Positions 55,273-64,000 of a stretch of 64,000 nucleotides of DNA are shown in pieces. The first letter of the stretch is position 1. Each line of letters opens with the position of its first letter. The notes under the pieces are model-generated. The model saw only the letters and a list, made by a program, of their open reading frames with translations. It made no database searches and had not been told where the DNA came from. A program made the position numbers and the translations under genes. This DNA is from Chrysolina oricalcia (taxonomy: Eukaryota; Arthropoda; Insecta; Coleoptera; Chrysomelidae), in the NCBI GenBank assembly GCA_944452925.2, contig OX101813.2:5541425-5605424 (forward strand), given 5' to 3'.

Positions 55273-56199
55273 TGAGTGAATGTGTAACTCTAGAATATAA
55301 TGGAGAGTCTTTTGACGTTCAAGTAGACTATGACACTTATTTGGAAATTATCAGTAGTAAGTATAGCTGAGTGATGATGAATTTTTGCTTTTTGAGGAAC
55401 ATTTTTCTTAAACAAACCATTTCATGATTGAATAAAACCGTATATATTGCCACAAAAAATCATAACAATAATTCTGAACTTTTCAATTGCAGGTGAAGAC
55501 AATTTCCGTAAGTATTCTCAAATGGTTTATAACCTACGCACTTCCACTGAAGAAACAGAAAGTTTTCCTGCAGAAACCGAAGATCCACCATCAACATCAC
55601 ATGATAATGGTGAAACTGAAAATGAGAGAATGTGGCATGGAAATAAAACCAAACTTCTGTTAGAACTACGTTTCTCCGCTAATGACAAATTTATGATTCC
55701 AAAATGCACTAAAAAGAAGTTGTGGGATGAAATTGCCTTAAAAATGAACGGACATGGATACCAAGTAACAGGAAGTAACTGCTCAGATAAATACAGATCC
55801 TTGTTGAAAACCTACCGTGCCATCAAAGATAAAACAAATAAAACAGGAGAAAGTTCAGTAACCTGGGAATTTTATAATATGATGAATGATGTGTTGGGAA
55901 CTAAATCTAATACTCAGCCGGACGATAAACTATTGGGAAGTATGTTTGAGGAACAAGGATCTGCAAGTAGTGAAAATAGCAGTTCACTCCATGAAGAAAT
56001 GCAGGTGATCTCTGAAAATATGAGTGACAGTACTAAACACACAAAAGCCAAAAGGAAAATGCCTGAAATGACAATGAAGAGGTACTTATTTGAAAAGAAC
56101 AAAAAGGAAAAGCGAGATGAAGAAGAAGCCAAAAAAAGATGGGAGGAGAAAAAAGAAATAGAAAATAAAAAAGCTGATGCCCTAATGAAAATAGCATAA
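55273..56199 (+). CDS. Harbinger 2 Myb/SANT-like DNA-binding protein
   Basis: Exon 1 from ATG at 55273 (MSECVTLEYNGESFDVQVDY) to donor AGTA/GTAAGT at about 55352. Acceptor TTCAATTGCAG/GTGAAG at 55492 joins in frame (S-E-D-N-F-R). Core NERMWHGNKTKLLLELR then KKLWDEIALKMNGHGYQVTG and CSDKYRSLLKTYRAIKDKTN is the trihelix/Myb-SANT fold used by PIF/Harbinger partner proteins. A coiled, very Lys/Glu-rich C-terminus (FEKNKKEKRDEEEAKKRWEE) follows. No break in frame, so it could still be made. Alternative: a domesticated host gene. Confidence 0.8.
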
Positions 56200-56480
56200 G
56201 CATTAATACTAAAATCTCAAAATAAGTAATGCATTTTTGTATTGACCTAGAGAATAAGAAATTTAATTTTTATTTGTTCTTTCTGATATACCTATTCCCT
56301 GGTTAATGTACAGTTAACAGGAATTCGTGATTAATTTATTTGTAGTTTTTTTATTAAAAAAATAAATTGATTTCTTGAAATGTATTTTTCTTTGATTACA
56401 TGATTGCCTCTCATAACATTTATTTTCATGAACAATAGTTGATAAGCAGACCATAGCATCTGATGATTGAAGAGCATAAC

Positions 56481-57266
56481 CTAGTTGCATGTCAAATTCA
56501 TTATATCATTCCTTCTTCTTTCTGCTTCTGGATTCCTTTCATGAATATCCACCCCAACATCATCTGCATCAAGTTCGTCATCATCTGAATTTTCATAGTC
56601 AAACCCTTCCTTCAAAGAAATATTATGCAAGATACATGCCAGCATAATATAGTATTTAGCGTTTTCAAGCTTTGTTATATGCAAATATTTCTATCTTCTG
56701 AATTTCCCCTTTAATCTCCCAATAGCCTGTTCAATAACTACTCTTGTTGAACTTAATTTTTTATTGAATATTTTTTGCCTTTGGATTAGATGACCATTGT
56801 CTTTGAAGCCCACCATAACAGCATTTGATAGAGGATAGGCTGTATCTGCCAATAAATAACAACCATGTGGAATCATTTCTGGATGTATTTCAATCTCCCG
56901 TTTGATAGGTGAATTTCTCCATACTCTTGCATCGTGGCATGATCCTGGCCATCCTAGAAAAACATCTATGAACTCATAGTTGGAGTTACAAATTAATTGG
57001 GCTTGCAATGCATGCACACCCTTTCTAGTGTAATATGCATCATCATTTTTTGGTTGGGGAATGATTATATGAGTACCATCAAGACAGCCCAGTACATTTG
57101 GAAATCCATTTTCTCCTCTAAGGTTATTAAATTCCTGAATACATTTAACAGCTGCCTCTTGTAGGGGCCATTTAATCCATATATGTCTTTTCCTATAAAT
57201 CAATTTGCATGTTCTCAAGACAATGGAGTGGCAATGACCTTTGCTGAACCCAAATCTATCACCTAT
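56481..57266 (-). pseudogene. Harbinger 2 transposase, catalytic part
   Basis: The minus strand reads IGDRFGFSKGHCHSIVLRTC, VLGCLDGTHIIIP (first Asp), VFLGWPGSCHDARVWRNSPI (second Asp), CYLLADTAYPLS and STRVVIEQAIGRLKGKFRR (Glu). A TAG then precedes KYLHITKLENAKYYIMLACI in the same frame and the acidic C-terminus. One nonsense codon is the only break in this part. Upstream, the P-like element replaces sequence after 57266; the gene continues at 58475. DDE nuclease of the HARBI1 type. Confidence 0.88.
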
Positions 57267-58466
57267 TGGCGAAAGAAAATAAGATCGCAGCGCCACCTAT
57301 AGCAAGACTTTGAACTACGAATCACGGACAAAGGTTTTTGACTTTACACGTGTTTATATGGCGTTTTGACGATCTGTACTCCTATTTTCAAACAATTTGT
57401 GAAAATTTGTCATTTCTATAACTAAAAAGTGATTGTGTTTCTATTGAAAGACTCTAAAGAACGTTTCAGTCAGGTGATTCAAAGGTATTTCATCTCCGAT
57501 TAGTTTTGAATGCTTCTGCAATTCAAGGTTGCATGGCGTTTTGATGATCTGTTCTCCTATTTTCAAACAATTTCTGAAAATTTGTGATTTCTTTAACTGA
57601 AAAGTTATTGTGTTTCTATTAAAAGACTTGAACGATAGTTTCAGTGCAGTTTACAAATATTTTACGTGTTTTTTGAAGTCATGATTTGTGGGTTATTGAT
57701 CTGATTCATTCTGTTGATTAAGGATATTTCCATACTCGATTTCTGTTTCTGTTCGTATTTTTTTGGTTTATACCGTTGATAGACTGTCAAATATGGGAAA
57801 ATACAATCCTAGTTGTTCAGTCCCAGGATGCAGGACATATGGCAAGAAGGAAAATGTGGGATATCACAAATTTCCCCCAAAAATAAAAGCAAGGTTAAAA
57901 AATCACCAATTGGTTCTACCAGATTGAAGAAATTGATCAAAGGAAAGAATGGATTTTGAAACTGAAAATTGGCAAGCTAAATAATATCGAAGTATATGCT
58001 TGTTTGACAAACAGACTGATGAATGAATCAGATCAATAATTGACAAATCATGACCTCCAAAAACAAGTAAAATATTTGTAAACTACACTGAAACTATCGT
58101 TCAAGTCTTTTAATAGAAATGCAATAACTTTTCAGTTAAAGAAATCACAAATTTTCAGAAATTGTTTGAAAATAGGAGAACAGATCATCAAAACGCCATA
58201 CAACCTTGAATTTCAGAAGCATTCAAAACTAATCGGAGATGAAATACCTTTGAATCACCTTACTGGAACGTTCTTTAGAGTCTTTCAATAGAAACACAAT
58301 CACTTTTTAGATATAGAAATCACAAATTTTCACAAATTGTTTGAAAATAGGAGTACAGATCGTCAAAACGCCATATAAACACGTGTAAAGTCAACAACCT
58401 TTGTCCGTGATTCGTAGTTCAAAGTCTTGCTATAGGTGGCGCTGCGATCTTATTTTCTTTCGCCAA
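57267..58466 (+). mobile_element. Palindromic P/THAP-like element inside Harbinger 2
   Basis: Left end TGGCGAAAGAAAATAAGATC, right end the inverse (...GATCTTATTTTCTTTCGCCA). Flanks TCACCTAT (57259-57266) and TGACCTAT (58467-58474) agree at 7 of 8 bases. Arms pair over hundreds of bases (57267-57430 with 58305-58466; 57530-57680 with 58050-58200). Within each arm ATGGCGTTTTGA.GATCTG is repeated. The centre holds a THAP remnant. Length 1,200 bp. Confidence 0.8.
57794..58038 (+). pseudogene. THAP domain remnant in the palindromic element
   Basis: Reads MGKYNPSCSVPGCRTYGKKE then NVGYHKFPPK (CxxxxC and HxFP of THAP). After a frame change comes QRKEWILKLKIGKLNNIEVY then AC, resembling the Trp and second Cys of the domain. 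It ends TNRLMNESDQ and a stop. No transposase core, so a non-autonomous derivative. Confidence 0.68.
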
Positions 58467-58474
58467 TGACCTAT

Positions 58475-58860
58475 AGGACTCCTGGTTAGCTATCAATCAA
58501 ACTGTGGTCAACAATGCCATCAATATTGGTACTGGATCAGTTCCTTTCACAATGACATAAGGAGTTTTAATTTCATGCACCAATTCCTACAATATAAAAT
58601 GATTAGTATATTGTAAATTCACCATGTGTTAAAAAGGTACACCTCTATGGAACTTCGACAAAGTCTGAAATGAGACTTGAACATGTCATCAGTGTATGCA
58701 ACTATGGTGCTGAAGTAATCAATTACTTTACATCTCTTATACCGATCTTTTAACAAAAATAAAAAATCATCGTCTTCATCACCAGACGATTCACTTGAAG
58801 AATATAATAATTCCGATATGGAGTTCACAATAATAATTCCTTCTATCAAATCCATTATCC
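58475..58860 (-). pseudogene. Harbinger 2 transposase, N-terminal part
   Basis: 58475-58590: LVHEIKTPYVIVKGTDPVPI, LLTTV* (TGA in place of Trp) LIANQESYR, which runs into IGDRFGFS at 57266 once the inserted element is removed. 58860-58620: MDLIEGIIIVNSISELLYSS, an acidic stretch and FKSHFRLCRSSIEVYLFNT, the usual N-terminal line of this family. The 30-odd bases between may be a very short intron or decay. Confidence 0.7.
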
Positions 58861-59051
58861 AAATCAAATAAATAAAACCTGTCGCGGCTGTCACTGAAAA
58901 TTGTGCGTTTTCAAAGACGTAGGCGTTTTTCTCTACACTGCGACCGGTCGAAACCATCATAGAATCGTTCACGTGACATGAGTGACCGGCTGAAGAGACC
59001 GGTCGGTAATCAAAAACTCTCCCATAGAGGACTTCGGATAAGGCTGAATTC

Positions 59052-59205
59052 CCACAGATCCGACGTCCGATGATACGATGGTACGAAAATGTTCTGATTG
59101 GTTGGAAAAATGTCCTGATTGGTTGTTACACCTACCAATTCAACCAATCAGAACATTTTCGGACCATCGGATCATCGGACATCGGATCTGTGGGAGTCCA
59201 GCCTA
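59052..59205. mobile_element. 154-bp foldback MITE
   Basis: TCCCACAGATCCGACGTCCG at 59052 pairs with its inverse ending at 59205; arms of about 55 bp (to AAATGTTCTGATTGGTT) and a short spacer with a partial third copy. Non-coding. Confidence 0.75.
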
Positions 59206-59984
59206 AGGATTCAATTTTTTACTTTAAAACTACTGGCACGTTTTCGTCATGTCCGGGTTCCTGTCAGCCTCAGGATTAACATTGTTCATAACGGCGGAAA
59301 AATTAAGATTTTCCATAAAATACAAAACACTAGGGACTTTGTTTTTGTTTAGGGTTTTTTCTTTCAAAACGGCGCTAAATTCAAAACAATATAGAGCTAG
59401 AGCATTGTTATTGAAAGAGGACTTGTGTAATGTAGGGTTGTTTCTTTGTCAGTGTACATTTGTTCCACGAAAAAATTCAAATTCATCCATTTACCCATGT
59501 ACCCTACAAGGCCATAGCCGGGAAAAAAAATTCGGGGGAGTCCGTTGACTTGAGCTTAAGAAGAATATTGCGGACCAAGTTTGATCAATTTTAGTATAGT
59601 TTGTATGTTCTACACAATTTTGTAATTTACCCAGGAAAGATAAAATAATATTTGACACTGCTTGCAATCATATTTATTCAACAACAAAACAAACAAAATT
59701 AAATACATTAATGGGAAACATATAGAGGCATCAGATCCACATAAAAGAATAATATAGAGCCTCTAGATTTTTTTGCTGCAAACAAATCAATGATCTTCTC
59801 TTCAATGTTTATGTCTCGGTGAATTGACATCAACGCCAATACTTTAGTCTCTTATTCTTACCTGTGGAATTCCTCAAATAGGTTTTGAGGCGTTTCAGCG
59901 AGGAAAATTATATCTCAGAAGTACATATATGTTGTTGAGATGAAACAGGTTCTTTTAGCCATACCATTTTCCATAGGTCTAATT

Positions 59985-60875
59985 CTCCACTCAAGAGTCC
60001 CATGCCAACAATTTTTTATACCGTATGAAATCGTCTTTTTCAACACTGGGCTGTTTTTCACAACAAACTGATGGAATCAAAACATATAAAGATGATATAG
60101 AGTGTAGATGCTTCAGGAATCTTGAGTGGAGTTGATCAATGAAATCATCTAGAAGTAGAATCATAATACTTATTCTAAAGTACTCTTCTGGATCTTCGGT
60201 TCCATAGTTTGCCCTGTGACACTGTTGTGACACTCTTAGTGGAATTTTTATTTCTTCATTTGAGCAAACCAAGAATACTCTTATAAATGTTAGCGAATTT
60301 TGATTTGGACATTTTTTCCAATATCATTGATATTATCTATGATCAAATCAACATGTTGCAAAGCGGCCACCATATTACAGAGAGGCGACCGGAGTATTTT
60401 ACAAAGTGGAAGTATGAATGAAAACAACATGGTCAAGCATCAACTCCAGACTCACTACAAATTCATCACTATAGTAATCATAGACCTTAAAAAGGAAGTT
60501 GCTCTTGATGAAGTTTCAAAATCCCTTTCTTCACTCAGTTCTTCAAGAGTTTCGAAGATAGCCTTGAAAATTTCCTTGAATCTAATTAAACCATCATGAT
60601 TCTCAACGCAAGTTTCGCACATTGCTGTAAGATTTTGCCATCTCACTTCGGGATAGGTTTTCTTTATATTTTCTTTCAAGTTATTCGTTCTTTTTGCCGA
60701 TGCTATGAAGAAATTTTCCACTGATTTTATAATACTAAAAATTGTATTTCGGACATATGGGCATATGTTCCTGTCGTGAAACATCAGTAGTTTCGTCAAC
60801 TAATATCGAAAAACATTTAGAAGAGAATTTCTGGGTACAGTACCCACAAAACTGATAAAAGTTAAAAATTGAAAA
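59985..60875 (-). pseudogene. hAT transposase (DUF4371/P52rIPK-like) remnant
   Basis: The minus strand in order: CTQKFSSKCFSILVDETTDV then SRQEHMP (60830-60740; DETTD is the first catalytic Asp region). Then in another frame 60799-60455: SAKRTNNLKENIKKTYPEVR, MCETCVENHDGLIRFKEIFK, ETSSRATSFL. Then 60272-59991: CHRANYGTEDPEEYFRISIM and LLLDDFIDQLHSRF. At least two frameshifts. It lacks the terminal dimerisation block. Confidence 0.7.
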
Positions 60876-60882
60876 AAATTAT

Positions 60883-61078
60883 AATTTCCGTCAACCGATT
60901 GCACCCCTACGCGCAATCCTCGGAAGTCTTCGAGAGACTTGTGTGAGCTAGGAAAGACGCAGCCCTTACCTTTTAACGTGTGATGCCATGCACGAGACCG
61001 GTGAATCGGCGCATCGAACCCACGACCCCACGCATGCGAGGCGAACGCACTACCAGTCGACCACCACGTTCTGTGATG
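60883..61078 (-). repeat. tRNA-derived SINE, family 1, copy 2
   Basis: The minus strand has TGGTAGTGCGTTCGCCTCGC (A-box part) and GGTCGTGGGTTCGATGCG (B box), then the same body as the copy at 27509. It lies directly upstream of the hAT remnant and may have cut its N-terminus. Confidence 0.78.
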
Positions 61079-61445
61079 AAACCTCAAAGTTGAGTTATTG
61101 AATGAAAGGCATTTTAATCAAAAACTAAGGTTTGTTTATCCTTGAAATGTACCAAGCTCAGAATATTTTCTAGATCGATTAATTATTTGGCAACTAGGAA
61201 AAGTGAAATACGTTTTTTTTTAAATTCAGGAACATGATATATCTTGAAATTAGCGCCATTTTGTAAGAAAAATCCCTAAACGAAATTAAAGTCCCTAGAA
61301 TTTTGAATTTTATGAAAAATCTCAATATTCCCGTCGTTATGAAAAATTTCATTCATATTACGGGGTTCCTGAGTCTGCCAGGAACCCTGACATGATGAAA
61401 ACTTGCCGAAAAACGTGCCAGTAGTTTTAAAGCCAAAAGTTGTGT

Positions 61446-63559
61446 GGTGGCATGACTGCATCCTTATTCGAAGTCCTCTCCAGGGTTCCTTGATAGGGGG
61501 GTTATGAACATATATCTATTAACTACGAATATGGATAATAAAGAAAGCCTATGTGATGCCAAAAAAATGAGCATCGACTTCGAATAGGACGCTGCTGAAT
61601 TAATGCGCTTGCGCCAGACATTCCTATTCAAAGACACGATTTTGCTTTTTCATCTCTTTCTATCGTGCATGGTACGGCAGCAAAAATTATCGAAGATATG
61701 AGAAGCATATCTTATGTGGTGCTGATTCGGCAAATTCCAACATAACCTCATAAATATAGATAAGTTTACAGAGAGCAAGTGTAGATTGTGCTAATTATAA
61801 GAGGGCGGCACTATATGGGTTTTATTACTGAGAATATTACACATTTTATAAATTTCTAGGTTCATGCCTGAAAGAATTTAAGATCGCCGCGTTTTACTTC
61901 GAGTTCGTGTTCAGGAGGCAAAAAATACATCACTACTAGCATTGTTTACTAGCAAACTATTTTTCTTGGCGGTTATGAGGCCGATGTGGAACGAGATTTA
62001 CCTTTTCAAACAATTGTTCGTCACATTCCCAATCCATATTTCTTCAAGTTTAATGAGTTTTCATCCGTTTTTGGCAGAAAATTGATTGATGAAACTCTGG
62101 TAGCAGGTAACAAACAGACATTTTATTATTAGAGTTACAAATGGATCAATGAATCGTTTTTTTAATGACTCGAAGTTTAATTGACCGTCTTGCATAATTC
62201 TCATTCTTCATTTATCCACATTATAGAAAAATGTTAGCCCATTTTCAATATGGGACGGTTGAAAATGTCAAAAGAAGCATAACCTTAAAAATGTATGACT
62301 CGTGATTCAGAATTCGGCATGCGCAATAGTTTCCCAGCGTCAGTTTGAGAAAAGGTAAGATAGTTATTCTTGGCTTCAATTTGATTACATTGCGTCTTAT
62401 GGAGTGTTATCAATATTTGTAGTTAATACATATATGGTTATAAAATGTCATCGATTTTGTCAGGCATCTTGTTTCGTCATTGGAGGGAAATTAAGGTGGC
62501 TATCCTGAAATTGGAGGCGCCAAATTTGAATTACACTAAAATATCCCATTTTGTTGGACTGAATTCGAAACCAATTGGTGGGAGTAAATTGAAAAACGTG
62601 CGATTGATTAATACATTTTGTTATTAATATATTCCTTAGTTCACACAATTACCTCTGAGAGTTTCAAAGTTGACAAAAATAACAAATTTTTAACATTTTT
62701 TATAGGTTCTGAATGTTGGTCGTAGTTAATAATTATCAAATTGAATATGAACTGCGATGAGAAAGTCAATTCTATACAAAGTAATGAGCCATTAAAAGAA
62801 ATGGTGGAAGAATCACATAATCTGAGATTTGAAATATATTTCAAAGATTCAAATACTAATCTCAATTTATCTGTTGTAACACTAGTTGAATAAATTGCAC
62901 CATTCAAAGAGAAATTCTATTCATGTCTAATGAAAGAAATCAAAACAACTCTCTTATGTTGACATTATTCCAGAACCTCAGGTGCAAGAAGAAAGGATGA
63001 TTTGTAATATGCTTGATTTTATTCTAAAATGTGTGAATGTGAAATGGGGTAAATGATTAAAATGATAGATAAATATTTATTCATCCTTGAAGTTTACTCA
63101 AATATGAAAACTTATCAGACTAGTCACTCTGCCTTGTTCACAAAACTAACTCACATTTCATCAACAACATTTATAATATTTTCAGAAATAATGAATGAGT
63201 ACTGTTAGGTATTTATGATATGAGTCAATGTTTTATATTTTATAAATTTCGGTAACATTTATACATTGTTTCATAAATAGTAATTTACAATTTCTTCATG
63301 TAGAAAAAATTTAATATTTCTATATATCTACCTAAAATTCTAATTAGGTGGCGAGTAGTAAAATTGTGCATATCTAATATTTTAAATAAAGCTGAACATA
63401 TCATTTGTTTTTGCAACGTTCCATAATAATTTTGATAGTTAATTTTGAGTTACGATACTTCTTACACTTGGTAATGGGAACTTTTCTTTTAATTTTATCT
63501 CTTCCTTCTGATAACTGTTGTACAATAGTGTTATTGCACAAAACTGTTCAATAAAAGTT
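61446..63559. other. Spacer, no gene recognised
   Basis: Mixed AT-rich DNA. Short ORFs at 62445 (+) and 62641-62907 (-) show no family motif. The reading of 63061-63400 is almost pure A/T. Confidence 0.4.
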
Positions 63560-63813
63560 TTTCTCGTTCTTTGTAACTTTGTTGTAAACAAGGGGTGGAA
63601 GGAGACTGTGAATCCTCATCTGAAATGGCATAAAGACCTATCAATATCAATCATTTCATAGCACCAGGAATAGAATATAATGAACAAACCATTATTTGAT
63701 GGTAAACGATCGGCCATGGGTACAGATTCTAGCAAGTATCTCTCCAATGGAACTCCAACTGCTTCTTGAAATGTCATAGGTGAATTATCGATAACAGATT
63801 GATATGATATCAC
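63560..63813 (-). CDS. Possible last exons of an unidentified minus-strand gene
   Basis: The minus strand reads SVIDNSPMTFQEAVGVPLER then YLLESVPMADRLPSNN up to a donor-like AATG/GTTTGT near 63700. A 66-bp intron with CATTTCAG would end near 63626, and DEDSQSPSTPCLQQSYKERE runs to a TAA near 63532-63534. The text looks protein-like and the phases join. Upstream exons are unclear: an exon starting after TTTTTAG near 63856 would meet an in-frame stop. I do not recognise the product. Confidence 0.28.
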
Positions 63814-64000
63814 AGTGGACAGAACAGATTTTTACCAACACGTCTTGGTAAGAATAACTAAAAAGGAACACCAACATTATATCGTAATGTCATAGCAAAA
63901 ATATTGGCTTTCAACAGTTTCTATCTGTTTCTCATTAGAACAGTTTGAACTCACCGTTGTTCTAAGCCTTTGTTTTGACTTCTCATGTAGGAGAGATTCT
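63814..64000. other. Window end, possible upstream exon
   Basis: The minus strand at 64000-63950 reads ESLLHEKSKQRLRTT before a donor-like GTGAGT, which could belong to the gene proposed at 63560-63813. Too short to judge. Confidence 0.2.

Larger units (their letters stand above)
55015..59022 (+). mobile_element. PIF/Harbinger element 2
   Basis: Inverted ends GGAGAGTTTTTGATTGCCGA from 55015 and GGAGAGTTTTTGATTACCGA (reversed) from 59022, continuing CCGGTC. Two convergent genes: Myb/SANT-like (plus, 55273-56199) and transposase (minus, about 58860-56481). A 1.2-kb P/THAP-like palindromic element is inserted in the transposase. TAA precedes the left end; the right flank CAT does not match, so the 3-bp duplication is not clear. 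Confidence 0.82.
59217..61445. repeat. Inverted flanks around a hAT/SINE block
   Basis: 59217-59370 (TTTAAAACTACTGGCACGTT, CAGGATTAAC.TT, AAACACTAGGGACTTTG) is the inverse of about 61265-61440. The arms match imperfectly over 150 bp or so. They bracket 1.9 kb containing hAT coding pieces. Confidence 0.6.

Noticed and set aside
55015..59022. A 3-bp TAA target duplication for Harbinger 2
   Set aside because: TAA precedes the left end but CAT follows the right end, so no duplication can be claimed.

Overview
The window is repeat-rich, intron-bearing eukaryotic DNA. The gene content (insect-style Tc1/mariner, Transib, PIF/Harbinger, hAT and P-like DNA transposons, Penelope-like, LTR and many non-LTR retroelements, tRNA-derived SINEs, short stretches of TTAGG) points to an insect. 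I cannot name the species. No bacterial operon, CRISPR array or rRNA is visible.

The only host gene I can identify confidently lies on the minus strand and spans most of the window. It is a homologue of ZUP1 (zinc finger with UFM1-specific peptidase domain; a K63-ubiquitin-specific deubiquitinase in vertebrates). Five coding exons are visible, in order 54296-54052, 29481-29364, 29310-29144, 21803 to about 21602, and 10028-9744. Splice phases agree at each junction whose ends I could fix. The exons encode tandem C2H2 fingers and the linker before the peptidase domain; the peptidase itself must lie left of base 1. Its introns (about 24.6 kb, 53 bp, 7.3 kb, 11.6 kb and more than 9.7 kb) hold nearly everything else. 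A second, unidentified minus-strand gene may end near 63.56-63.81 kb.

Region by region. 0.4-6.9 kb: one old minus-strand Tc1-like element cut into four pieces by three later insertions, one of them a complete Transib (780-3659) with a spliced, RAG1-core-like transposase and CGCCG target duplications. 7.8-9.65 kb: a P/THAP-like element. 10.4-13.06 kb: a full-length mariner-type element with an intact 358-residue transposase and about 460-bp inverted repeats. 13.1-18.1 kb: an LTR, two degraded non-LTR elements, a Penelope-like endonuclease fragment and a foldback element. 18.67-20.65 kb: a second long-TIR mariner, dead. 23-28.8 kb: a degraded non-LTR element adjoining a Harbinger element whose transposase and MADF genes are interleaved on opposite strands. 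29.6-31.4 kb: a cluster of perfect hairpins, a possible tyrosine-recombinase ORF start and a tRNA-derived SINE. 32.3-35.4 kb: a 5'-truncated but uninterrupted CR1/L2-like non-LTR ORF. 36-46 kb: foldbacks, SINEs, a THAP element and a hAT remnant. 46.6-51.7 kb: three elements nested inside one another. 51.8-52.7 kb: a 906-bp palindrome. 53.1-53.85 kb: RNase H end of an R1/I-type element. 55.0-59.0 kb: a second Harbinger with a THAP-bearing palindromic element inside its transposase. 59.2-61.5 kb: hAT transposase pieces plus a SINE within inverted flanks.

Most elements are decayed. The mariner at 10.4 kb and the Transib at 0.8 kb are the best preserved. All family assignments come from motifs I recognise by eye; no database search was run.
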